Below are positions 45,328-53,089 of a stretch of DNA of 64,000 bases, in pieces (position 1 is the first letter of the stretch; each line of letters opens with the position of its first letter). The translations under genes were made by a program, and so were the position numbers. The notes below the pieces were generated by a model, which worked only from the letters and a program-made list of their open reading frames with translations, was not told the origin of the DNA and ran no database searches. The stretch spans positions 124,001 through 188,000 of the forward strand of contig JAQVAV010000004.1 in the NCBI GenBank assembly GCA_028690665.1, read 5' to 3'. The stretch is from Paludibacter sp. (lineage in GTDB: Bacteria > Bacteroidota > Bacteroidia > Bacteroidales > Paludibacteraceae).

Positions 45328-46272
45328 CTATACCTTTTTCCCTAATATGTTCAGAACAATTTGTTTATCGTAAATGAGTTGCTCAATCAGGGCATCCACA
45401 TTTTTGAATTTTTGTTCTTCGCGAATTTTGCGAATAAACTTTATGGCTATAGTCTGGTTGTAAATATTTTCCTCAAAATCGAAGATATGCACTTCAAAAC
45501 TAAGTCCACCTCCATTATTCAGTGTCGGTCGAAACCCGATATTCATCATGCCATTATAACTCCGACCATTCCAGACTATTTGCACAGCATATACTCCTGG
45601 CGACGGAACGAGTTTTTCGGAATTATCCGGTTTTAGATTGGCTGTAGGGAATCCGATTTTCCGCCCGACCTGAAAACCATTAATTACTTTTCCAGTCAGA
45701 GTATATGGATAAGTGAGCAGATTATTGGCTTTGGCAATTTCACCTTTTTGCAACGCCAGACGAATCTCAGAGGAACTAATATGGCTATATTCATCAGTAA
45801 CAAAACGCCGGGCTTTAATCACCTCCATACCCATTTCTTCACCATATCGGAAATAATCCTCAAACCCTTCTTCCCGATTATGTCCCAAACGATGATCATG
45901 TCCCACAATCAATGTACGAACATTATATTTGTCAAAGAGTACTTGTTTCAGAAAATCATGGGCGGATAAAGCCGCCAATTCTAACGTAAAATTAAGTACG
46001 ACACAAACATCGATACCGGTTGTAGCAAGCTGAGCCAGTTTTTCATCAAGTGAGTTTAACAACACCGGCTGAAAATTGTCATGTAGCACCTTCCGTGGAT
46101 GTTGAGAGAATGTAAAAACGAGAGATTTCCGTCTTTGGGAATCAGCAACTTTTTTCAGTTCGTCAAGTAAAAAACGATGACCGCGATGTACACCATCAAA
46201 AAATCCAACTGTTGCTACATACTCGTTAGATCTGTCAAATTTATCTTCAGATTTATATATTATCATTATCAA
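45328..46272 (-). CDS. ribF: Bifunctional riboflavin kinase / FAD synthetase
   Basis: Phosphorylates riboflavin to FMN and adenylates FMN to FAD. The 314-aa protein has an N-terminal nucleotidyltransferase domain (TVGFFDGVHRGHRFLLDEL, VGHDHRLGHNREEGFED, ISSSEIRLALQKGE) and a C-terminal riboflavin kinase domain from about residue 185 (GKVINGFQVGRKIGFPTANL, PGVYAVQI, MMNIGFRPT). The start has two near-equivalent Met codons. It lies 10 bp downstream of a HAD-family gene on the same strand. Confidence 0.95.
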   Translation of the reverse strand: MIMIIYKSEDKFDRSNEYVATVGFFDGVHRGHRFLLDELKKVADSQRRKSLVFTFSQHPRKVLHDNFQPVLLNSLDEKLAQLATTGIDVCVVLNFTLELAALSAHDFLKQVLFDKYNVRTLIVGHDHRLGHNREEGFEDYFRYGEEMGMEVIKARRFVTDEYSHISSSEIRLALQKGEIAKANNLLTYPYTLTGKVINGFQVGRKIGFPTANLKPDNSEKLVPSPGVYAVQIVWNGRSYNGMMNIGFRPTLNNGGGLSFEVHIFDFEENIYNQTIAIKFIRKIREEQKFKNVDALIEQLIYDKQIVLNILGKKV

Positions 46273-46282
46273 ATCATATTAA

Positions 46283-46906
46283 TCAAAGTTCTCTAAGAAA
46301 ACTTAAATCTTCGTGCGGAGCAACCAAATATGTCTGAAATCCAAGTGATGCCGCCGTATCAATATTTTTCTGTCCATCATCCAAGAACAAGCATTCTTTG
46401 GACTGCACACCTGCATCTGCTAGTAGCGCCTTAAAAATAGCAGGATCCGGCTTTGCCAACCCCATTTTATAAGAAAAATAGCATCGTTCGAAAACGTCGT
46501 TATAGGTCAAACCGACTTTAGCAAATTCGCCACCTCCACTCACATCAATATGTAAAGGATTTGTATTGCTTAACAAAAACAATCTGTATTTCTTTCTCAA
46601 ATCGAGCAATAAATCTATTTTCTCACGGGGAATATCACATAAAAATGAGCACCATGCAGCATCTATCTGTTCATCTGTTACATCCAAAGAAGTGTATTTG
46701 CGGATATTTTCCCGAAACTCCGGTGTGTCGATCTGTCCTTTTTCATACTTCAAAAAAAAATCAGACTGTCCAAAATTGCTCAAGAATTCATCTACTTTCT
46801 CAAAGCCTAATTTTTGGATATTCTGAATACACTGAGGTAAATCAAGATTAATCAAAACGCCACCAAAATCAAAGATCAGTGTAGTAATATTGCGAAATTG
46901 TTTCAT
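46283..46906 (-). CDS. HAD-superfamily phosphatase (YihX-like)
   Basis: A soluble hydrolase of about 207 aa with motif I IFDFGGVLINLD, motif II LLSNTN near residue 110 and motif IV ECLFLDDGQKNIDTA near 170, the layout of haloacid-dehalogenase-like sugar or nucleotide phosphatases. I choose the Met of MKQFRN as start. An upstream Met is possible, but its codons would run into the divergent tRNA promoter (46934-46963). The gene is co-transcribed with ribF, so an FMN- or riboflavin-pathway phosphatase role is conceivable but unproven. Confidence 0.83.
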   Translation of the reverse strand: MKQFRNITTLIFDFGGVLINLDLPQCIQNIQKLGFEKVDEFLSNFGQSDFFLKYEKGQIDTPEFRENIRKYTSLDVTDEQIDAAWCSFLCDIPREKIDLLLDLRKKYRLFLLSNTNPLHIDVSGGGEFAKVGLTYNDVFERCYFSYKMGLAKPDPAIFKALLADAGVQSKECLFLDDGQKNIDTAASLGFQTYLVAPHEDLSFLREL

Positions 46907-46933
46907 TCTGTCCAAAATATTTGTGTTAGAGTT

Positions 46934-46963
46934 TTTGCAGAATGGCAAAATTTATTACTTTTG
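46934..46963 (+). promoter_or_regulatory. Promoter of the tRNA gene
   Basis: TTTG at 46934-46937, an 18-nt spacer and TACTTTTG at 46956-46963. The spacing and -7 element are identical to the phe leader promoter. It lies about 40 bp before the tRNA. Confidence 0.8.
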
Positions 46964-47002
46964 CATTCGCTTTGCAAAGATATAAAAAATCCCGTAAAAG
47001 CA

Positions 47003-47077
47003 GGGCCTATAGCTCAGTTGGTTAGTAGCACCTGACTCATAATCAGGGGGTCGCTGGTTCAAGCCCAGCTGGGCCCA
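47003..47077 (+). tRNA. tRNA with CAT anticodon, probably tRNA-Ile (lysidine type)
   Basis: Acceptor GGGCCTA pairs with TGGGCCC, with discriminator A. The anticodon arm is CCTGA-CTCATAA-TCAGG and the T arm GCTGG-TTCAAGC-CCAGC. The T arm and the GGTC variable region resemble E. coli tRNA-Ile2 more than elongator tRNA-Met, hence the assignment, but Met is not excluded. The D arm has an extra base and a mismatched 13-22 pair (TAGC opposite GCTC). CCA is not encoded. A promoter and a terminator flank it. Confidence 0.8.
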
Positions 47078-47081
47078 CTTT

Positions 47082-47111
47082 AGAGAATGTCTCCTCAGGC
47101 ATTCTCTTTTT
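47082..47111 (+). terminator. Terminator after the tRNA
   Basis: AGAGAATG and CATTCTCT form an 8-bp stem with a 10-nt loop, followed by TTTT. An identical copy lies at 47490-47515, carried by the local duplication. Confidence 0.85.
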
Positions 47112-47142
47112 ATTTAAACCTATAAATCTTTAATAAGATACT

Positions 47143-47430
47143 ATGAATGCATGTTACATCCTTTTCAGTCCAAAACTTCAGAAATTCTACATTGGGGCTA
47201 CTCACGATTCTATTGAGAACAGAATCTTAAAACATAATCAAAAAGCTTACGGAAAACACAGATTTACAGCATCGGCTGATGACTGGGAACTTTTTCTGTT
47301 GATTCCGACTACAAATTATGCTCACGCAATACGTATTGAGCGAAAAATCAAAGCCATGAAATCCGTCAAATACATACAAAGTCTTAAGAGAAACCCCGAG
47401 AAAATAGCTCGCTTGGTGAGTTGCACCTGA
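47143..47430 (+). CDS. GIY-YIG domain protein, small endonuclease-like
   Basis: A 95-aa single-domain protein: CYILFSPKLQKFYIGATHD holds the GIY-YIG-like strands, ENRILKHN the catalytic-type arginine and AIRIERKIKAMKS the acidic residue. It resembles UvrC/YhbQ-type small nucleases often found beside tRNA genes in Bacteroidota. The final codons (ARLVSCT) lie inside a tRNA-like sequence starting near 47404, so the C terminus is borrowed from a duplicated tRNA remnant. Its own first 65 bp are repeated, truncated, at 47551-47615. Function unknown. Confidence 0.82.
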   Translation: MNACYILFSPKLQKFYIGATHDSIENRILKHNQKAYGKHRFTASADDWELFLLIPTTNYAHAIRIERKIKAMKSVKYIQSLKRNPEKIARLVSCT

Positions 47431-47615
47431 CTCTCCCGATCTGAATCGGGACAGGGGGTCGCTGGTTCAAGCCCAGCTGGGCCCACTTTAGAGAATGTCT
47501 CCTCAGGCATTCTCTTTTTATTTAAATCTATAAATCTTTAATAAGATACTATGAATGCATGTTACATCCTTTTCAGTCCAAAACTTCAGAAATTCTACAT
47601 TGGGGCTACTCACGA
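47404..47615 (+). repeat. tRNA-like remnant and truncated second copy of the GIY-YIG unit
   Basis: Positions 47454-47615 repeat 47046-47207 with a 408-bp offset and a single difference in 162 bp. The copy includes the 3' half of the tRNA, the terminator, and the first 65 bp of the GIY-YIG gene. The 5' half (from ATAGCTC at 47404) is a diverged tRNA 5' end that also encodes the last GIY-YIG residues. The anticodon loop is replaced by a hairpin, TCCCGAT-CTGA-ATCGGGA (47434-47451). The remnant cannot act as a tRNA. Confidence 0.85.
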
Positions 47616-47746
47616 GAGTGTCTAAAAAGAAAAAAGAACGCAAATTCCGCAAATTAACACAAATTATAAGTTATTGATAATGTGGCAATAATGCAAATTG
47701 AATTTGCGTAGATTTATACGATTTGCAATATTTGTGTCCTGAAATC
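47614..47746. repeat. Second copy of the dispersed inverted-repeat element
   Basis: GAGAGTGTCTAAAAAGAA followed by GAACGCAAATTCCGCAAATT matches the arms of the element at 45138-45305. A more diverged right arm (ATTTGCAATATTTGTGTCC) reaches the stop codon of mnmA. It begins exactly where the truncated GIY-YIG copy breaks off, so the break may reflect its insertion or recombination. Confidence 0.65.
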
Positions 47747-48806
47747 ATTTTATTTCTCCGCTTCCAATGCAAATGTTTGAATCTGCGTCATAAATCACTC
47801 CGAACTGACCTGGTGCTATTCCCTGTAATCGTTGTCCGGAAACTAAGTGATAACCATCAGAGGTCTTAAAAATCTTACCCCTTGTAAATTCAGGAGTATG
47901 TCTTATTTTAAACGTAATATCAACTCCATTTTTAATATTCTTCCAAGGATTTTCTGTGATAAAATGAAAATCACACATACTGAATTCAAATCCATATTGA
48001 ACATCAACATCAAATCCCTTAGAAGCCCAAACGATATTGGCATCAATATCTTTTTTAATCACATACCACGGACCTCCCGAGATTCCGAGACCTTTGCGCT
48101 GCCCTACAGTATGAAACCAATAACCTTTATGCCTTCCGATAATCTTTCCAGTTTCAAATTCAACAACAGGGCCTTCTTTTTCGCCTAAGTAGCGACGAAT
48201 AAAATCATTATAATTGACCTTCCCTAAAAAACAAATTCCTTGACTATCGGGCCTCTTTGAACTTGGTAAATTTGCAGCTAAAGCAATATCCCGAACCTCA
48301 CTTTTCATCAAATGACCAATCGGAAACATCAACTTTGACACTTGCAAATAATTAATCTGAGCCAAAAAATCGGTTTGATCTTTCACCGGATCTTTAGCTG
48401 TTGTCAAATATGTTTTAGCATCTATCTCTGTTGTCGTGGCATAATGCCCGGTTGCAGTTTTGTCAAAATACTTACCCACCCGTTGCTCGAACACTCCGAA
48501 TTTAATTAACTTGTTGCACATTACATCTGGATTAGGAGTTAATCCCTGTTTGACTTTCCGAATGGTATAATCCACCACATTATCCCAATAGTCTTTATGC
48601 AAATCGATAATTTCAAGTTTACATCCATATTTGTGGGCAATAAGCGATGCCATTTCTATATCTTCCTCTGACGTACAATGAAGTAATTCGTCATCGTCCA
48701 TTCCGATTTTAATATAAAATAATGTCGGATTGTAGCCTGCTTCTTTCAGCAAATGCACTACTACCGAACTATCGACTCCTCCTGATAACAGAGATGCTAT
48801 TTCCAT
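47745..48806 (-). CDS. mnmA: tRNA-specific 2-thiouridylase MnmA
   Basis: Thiolates U34 of tRNA-Lys, -Glu and -Gln. The 353-aa protein has the PP-loop [13 protein letters not shown] at the start, the catalytic cysteine in [13 protein letters not shown] near residue 100, the second cysteine in [11 protein letters not shown] near residue 192, and [13 protein letters not shown] in the central domain. The length and motif order are typical. Bacteroidota often have two mnmA genes; only one is in this window. Confidence 0.94.
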   Translation of the reverse strand: MEIASLLSGGVDSSVVVHLLKEAGYNPTLFYIKIGMDDDELLHCTSEEDIEMASLIAHKYGCKLEIIDLHKDYWDNVVDYTIRKVKQGLTPNPDVMCNKLIKFGVFEQRVGKYFDKTATGHYATTTEIDAKTYLTTAKDPVKDQTDFLAQINYLQVSKLMFPIGHLMKSEVRDIALAANLPSSKRPDSQGICFLGKVNYNDFIRRYLGEKEGPVVEFETGKIIGRHKGYWFHTVGQRKGLGISGGPWYVIKKDIDANIVWASKGFDVDVQYGFEFSMCDFHFITENPWKNIKNGVDITFKIRHTPEFTRGKIFKTSDGYHLVSGQRLQGIAPGQFGVIYDADSNICIGSGEIK

Positions 48807-48821
48807 GAAATTTATTAATAT

Positions 48822-49478
48822 TTAAATATAATATTCAGACATATCTACAAGACCTGCTCTCATAGCATATTTAGTAGCTTCATGTACATTATTTACTTCA
48901 ATTTTTCTAAAGATATTTTTCCTGTGAGTCATAATTGTATGGGCACTTACATGGCGTTTAGCAGCAATTTCTTTGGTCGTCTTACCCAATGCCATTTCTT
49001 TAAGGATTTCCTGCTCTGTTACGGTCAAAATACTTTTAGGTGCACGAACAGTCTCTAATCTCTTTGAAAAATCAAGTAAAACGTTACTTACATGATTACA
49101 AATGTATCGTTTCCCTTTGAGAGTTTCCTTAAAACAGGAACGAATTTCATCCTCTGAAGTATCTTTAAGAAGTACACTGACAGACTGTGTATTGTACAGT
49201 AAAATCCGAAGGAAATCATCACTTAATTCATCAGAAAATAAAATCCAGTCTGCTTTTTCAAAGCGGATCTGAAAAATAATTAACTCATTCAGGCTACTAA
49301 AGTCAAACAAGGTATAATCAAGAATAACCAGAGCATCCGGATTTTCAAGCATTTCTGCCAGCAGTTCCTTTTTTGTACTTACAGTGATGATATGACCAAC
49401 CTCTCTGCTCTCTTGCAAAAGGAACATACACCCCAACCGGGTTATATCCTGATTATCGGCTAATAAAACAGATCTCAT
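48822..49478 (-). CDS. LuxR/NarL-type response regulator
   Basis: A 218-aa protein with an N-terminal receiver-like domain (VLLADNQDITRLG, a possible phospho-acceptor in VILDYTLFD near residue 54, and the conserved lysine in VLLKDTSEDE near 105) and a C-terminal helix-turn-helix (LTVTEQEILKEMALGKTTKE, VSAHTIMTHRKNIFRKI). The first acidic pocket is reduced to one Asp in ADNQD, so phosphorylation is uncertain. No histidine kinase is adjacent. It lies 87 bp upstream, on the transcript side, of no obvious partner except the T9SS operon on the same strand. Confidence 0.85.
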   Translation of the reverse strand: MRSVLLADNQDITRLGCMFLLQESREVGHIITVSTKKELLAEMLENPDALVILDYTLFDFSSLNELIIFQIRFEKADWILFSDELSDDFLRILLYNTQSVSVLLKDTSEDEIRSCFKETLKGKRYICNHVSNVLLDFSKRLETVRAPKSILTVTEQEILKEMALGKTTKEIAAKRHVSAHTIMTHRKNIFRKIEVNNVHEATKYAMRAGLVDMSEYYI

Positions 49479-49564
49479 ACGCTTATCATTTTAAACAAAA
49501 CAACAGGATAAAATCAAAAATTGTTTGATCTTATCCTGTTCCTGTAAAATATGAAACAAATTTT

Positions 49565-50521
49565 TTAGTATTCCCAAAGATCCTGTTCTACATTCATCAT
49601 CTCAGTTTCAATCCTCTTTTGTTCTTTCCTTATTTTATCCGGATCAATATAATTCTGTAATAACATTCGGTTAAACATATTGCTATCACCCAGAATATAA
49701 CTTGAGTATAACCTTTCTGCAAAAAAATCATCAAAAGTCATTCGTTGCGTATCATTACCATTAGGAATAACATATTGTTTTGCAAGATAAGGTCTTAACT
49801 CATCAAATAAGAACCAGCAGGTAACCGAATTCTGGAAGAAATTCCATACTGCTTCACCCGTTCTGCTAACGCCTACTGTTTTTGCTAGCGAAACATTCGT
49901 CTCATTATGTACATAAAATGGCGCGATGGCAATTATCTTCGTATACATTTTTGAGTAATGCTTATTGAAAAACACTATTTCCTGAATAACATATTTGTTT
50001 TCCTTCGAAGCATAATCTTCATAATAATCAGTATTAATTATATTCTGATTTGTAAGAGGATCTTTTTTGATAATCCTATTCAAAATAGGGGTATTCTTAG
50101 CCGGATTCCAATCACAATTTACAAAATAATTTTTCAGGGAATCTTTCTCGATCGGATTATTAAAATTGGGAACAATATCAAAATCCATCTTATTATATGC
50201 TTTCAAAGTGTCATTCACAGCAGCTTCCAGAATAACACGGAACAAGCTCTTGTAGCGATTATTAGATTTAACAGGAAAATACAATTGATTATTTTGTTTA
50301 TCCCGTAAATCAATAATACGATATACAATTCTCGACCAGACTATATCATCAGCCCGGTGAGAAATCGTAGCAATTGTATCTGCTAAAGCATTCATTTGTG
50401 TTGTTTGAATTGCAACACTACCATTTTTATCAAAGAAAGGTAGTGATTTTTCCTGTGCATCCACTTTAACAATAGCAGAAAGTATTATCACAAAACTAAT
50501 TACAGCCAAACGTATTTTCAT
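49565..50521 (-). CDS. gldN: Type IX secretion system ring protein GldN/PorN
   Basis: A periplasmic component that forms the outer-membrane-associated ring with GldK. The 318-aa protein has a signal peptide (LAVISFVIILSAIVKVDAQ) and family segments such as ISHRADDIVWSRIVYRIIDLRDKQN near residue 50 and GEAVWNFFQNSVTCWFLFDELRPY near residue 225. It is the last gene of the porP-gldK-gldL-gldM-gldN run, the fixed order for this system, 72 bp after gldM. Confidence 0.92.
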   Translation of the reverse strand: MKIRLAVISFVIILSAIVKVDAQEKSLPFFDKNGSVAIQTTQMNALADTIATISHRADDIVWSRIVYRIIDLRDKQNNQLYFPVKSNNRYKSLFRVILEAAVNDTLKAYNKMDFDIVPNFNNPIEKDSLKNYFVNCDWNPAKNTPILNRIIKKDPLTNQNIINTDYYEDYASKENKYVIQEIVFFNKHYSKMYTKIIAIAPFYVHNETNVSLAKTVGVSRTGEAVWNFFQNSVTCWFLFDELRPYLAKQYVIPNGNDTQRMTFDDFFAERLYSSYILGDSNMFNRMLLQNYIDPDKIRKEQKRIETEMMNVEQDLWEY

Positions 50522-50593
50522 GAGATTCTATTTTTTAATAAACAGCCTGAATCTATTTCAATGCTTGTTTATATTTAATTTATACCTAAATTA

Positions 50594-52126
50594 TTACATT
50601 ACTCGCACGACAATAGCCCCAAGCGATTGTACATTTCTATCAGGGCCAACAGCTTTTATATTACTAATTAAAAGATTCTTTCCCTTAGACAGTTTATTTA
50701 AAAATCCCAAATCAAGCTTCTGCCCTGAAACCGGAAGTGGAGCTAAACCTTCTACAATCATTGTAAACGAAACGATATTAAACTTTGCAGGAACTAAAGC
50801 GTCCGGTCCATAGCTGGCAACTAAAGAGGCTCCTCTTAAATCATCCAGGGTCATCATTCCTTCATTTTCATCCCCTCTTGAATCCAAAAGAAATACAGAT
50901 GGAGGCGGTAATCTTTTTACCCTAAATGTGGCAGCACCCATACTCATGTCTTTTTTATCAACTTTACCGAACACATTAACCTTTATTTCTCCGTCTTTAG
51001 TAGTACGGACAATATATCTTCCTTTGCCAAGATCCTGATAGGAACCACCTACAACATTTATATGAACATTTTCGGGGGCTACTCCAGGTACAGAAACGCT
51101 TATTTTATTGTCAATACCTTTATATACGACATTCAGGTCTTCATTGGAAATTGTAGCAGATGGTTCACCGACCATATACTCCTGTTCAAATTTATAAGAT
51201 TTCACAGTTCCATCATTTCCTTTCATCCTAATTTCGCCTGAATACTTCGCCGATCCTAATTTATTTCCGGCAACAAATTCATAAACACCATTTTCTCCTA
51301 ATTGACGTCCCCCAACAAAATATTCAGGTTTTTTAGTCGAGTCAACCGCAGACAAAACAATTTTTGCAGAATACTTTTCCCCTTTAAAAACGAACTTGGA
51401 ATTGGGGATCACCAATGCTTCAATTTTATTAACCCGATAATCCGACGCGTCGGTCTGACTTTTAAGATATTGAATCATTTCAGATTCTGAACCCCGAATA
51501 TCACTCTGATATTTTGTAAGAATTGTAACAACTGCAGAAACCGGCATCATTTCAAATAAGGCAATATTCCAATCAACTTTTTCATTGGTATGTTGACTAT
51601 ATATTTTATCTGTACTGAAAATATTTTTATACATTTTCTGTTTCTCAGGATCATTATTACTCAAAGTAACCAAAACGCTAGAATACTGATCAATTTTGTT
51701 TTTCAGTTCTTTTCCTTTTCCTCCTAATATTGCATATCGTCCGGCAGCATCCAGATTATCACGTGCTTCGATATTCCTTGCTTTAGGATCTGCTTTGTCT
51801 TTATCAGCAATCTTTACAATATCAACTTTAAATTTTTCTATATAATCATACAAATCATCTGATTGTTGCTTAACGAATTTCGCTTTATCAAGCCACTCTT
51901 GTACTTTTGTAGGATTTTGTTCGTATTGATATTGAAAATCATCGTATAGAGCTTTATTTCTTATATCGGATGATTCAATGGTGGCATGTAAACTATTATC
52001 TACCATTGTAAACCCATTCAGAATTTCACTCGACACATTCAGTGCCAACATCGCTGTAAGCACCAAATACATCATTCCAATCATCTTTTGCCTCGGGGTC
52101 TCCGGACAATTTTTTGCTCCACCCAT
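50594..52126 (-). CDS. gldM: Type IX secretion system motor component GldM/PorM
   Basis: A 510-aa inner-membrane protein whose single helix (MIGMMYLVLTAMLALNVSSEIL, roughly residues 16-37) anchors a long periplasmic region of D domains reaching the outer-membrane ring. With GldL it forms the proton-driven motor of T9SS. The N-terminal GGAKNCPETPRQKMIGMMY is characteristic. It is 40 bp after gldL and is followed by gldN. Confidence 0.94.
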   Translation of the reverse strand: MGGAKNCPETPRQKMIGMMYLVLTAMLALNVSSEILNGFTMVDNSLHATIESSDIRNKALYDDFQYQYEQNPTKVQEWLDKAKFVKQQSDDLYDYIEKFKVDIVKIADKDKADPKARNIEARDNLDAAGRYAILGGKGKELKNKIDQYSSVLVTLSNNDPEKQKMYKNIFSTDKIYSQHTNEKVDWNIALFEMMPVSAVVTILTKYQSDIRGSESEMIQYLKSQTDASDYRVNKIEALVIPNSKFVFKGEKYSAKIVLSAVDSTKKPEYFVGGRQLGENGVYEFVAGNKLGSAKYSGEIRMKGNDGTVKSYKFEQEYMVGEPSATISNEDLNVVYKGIDNKISVSVPGVAPENVHINVVGGSYQDLGKGRYIVRTTKDGEIKVNVFGKVDKKDMSMGAATFRVKRLPPPSVFLLDSRGDENEGMMTLDDLRGASLVASYGPDALVPAKFNIVSFTMIVEGLAPLPVSGQKLDLGFLNKLSKGKNLLISNIKAVGPDRNVQSLGAIVVRVM

Positions 52127-52166
52127 TATGCTAAATATCTTTTACTAGTAAACAAAGTTCCTCAAA

Positions 52167-53060
52167 TTAATTCAATGCATTGAGCATATTACCATAAACA
52201 TTATTAAGATCAGATATTTGTTTTGCCAATCTCTCGGTACCGGATCTAAAATCTTCAGTTTTTGCTGATGCTACAACAGCCGATTGCTTCATTTTTTGAA
52301 TTTCAGTAGAAACAGCATCTAACTCTTTACTGACATTATTCACAGATTCCGACTGTTTATTTAAAGATTCCGATTGAGCTTGTATATTCTTTAAATGAAT
52401 CTCATACAAAGAATTAATTGAAGATAAGTTTTTATTTATATCATCAACTTTAGCTGCATAATTTTTTGTATTTTTTTCAACAGCTTCCATTCCATCAGTT
52501 ATTCCCTGATAAGAGCTCACCAACTTTTCCGAGGTACTATTCAAATTTTCCTGAGCAGCAACATATTTTTGTGTAGTTGTTGAAGCTGCATCAAGATTTT
52601 TAGAAAAATTTTCTGTTGAAGCAACCACTGTTCCCATTTTTGAGAGATTTTCGGCTGTTGTTGTCAAATTTTTGATTCCTGCATTAAACTTCTGAACATC
52701 AGACTCACTTATTGCTTCTCCTAAATTGCGCGAAACCATCCCGCTCGGGGCTGTTGCATTTCCAGCAGGAACACCTCCTCCGAACGATGGAGTTCCGTTA
52801 ATTTTGGCTTCTGACTCAAAATCAAAAATTTTATGCCAATCAAATTCTTCGTGAGGTTTATCAAAAATACCTAAAGCAAATAAAATTGCTTCAACCGACA
52901 TTCCGGCACCCAGCATAGCGCCACCCCATGACGTATGTAAAATTTTCCCCATAGCCCCTATAATCACGATAGAAGCCCCTAAACTATACATAATTCCTAC
53001 TGCACGCTTCACCGTTGGGGAATTCCACCAAATATCGAATTTTGACTGATTTTTTGACAT
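52167..53060 (-). CDS. gldL: Type IX secretion system motor component GldL/PorL
   Basis: The 297-aa inner-membrane protein starts KNQSKFDIWWNSPTVKRAVG, then has two membrane helices at about residues 18-36 and 43-65 (GASIVIIGAMGKIL, LGAGMSVEAILFALGIFD), followed by a long cytoplasmic coiled coil rich in Asn and Ser. Family members use a glutamate in the second helix for proton flow; here MSVEAILF holds it. Gene order gldK-gldL-gldM is conserved. Confidence 0.94.
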   Translation of the reverse strand: MSKNQSKFDIWWNSPTVKRAVGIMYSLGASIVIIGAMGKILHTSWGGAMLGAGMSVEAILFALGIFDKPHEEFDWHKIFDFESEAKINGTPSFGGGVPAGNATAPSGMVSRNLGEAISESDVQKFNAGIKNLTTTAENLSKMGTVVASTENFSKNLDAASTTTQKYVAAQENLNSTSEKLVSSYQGITDGMEAVEKNTKNYAAKVDDINKNLSSINSLYEIHLKNIQAQSESLNKQSESVNNVSKELDAVSTEIQKMKQSAVVASAKTEDFRSGTERLAKQISDLNNVYGNMLNALN

Positions 53061-53089
53061 ATTTTTATCTCTATATAGATTATTAATAA

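Noticed and set aside
47322-47510. Minus-strand frame containing GLEPAT
   Set aside because: It is the antisense of the tRNA remnant and the GIY-YIG 3' end; the GLEPAT string is the usual spurious translation of a tRNA T arm.
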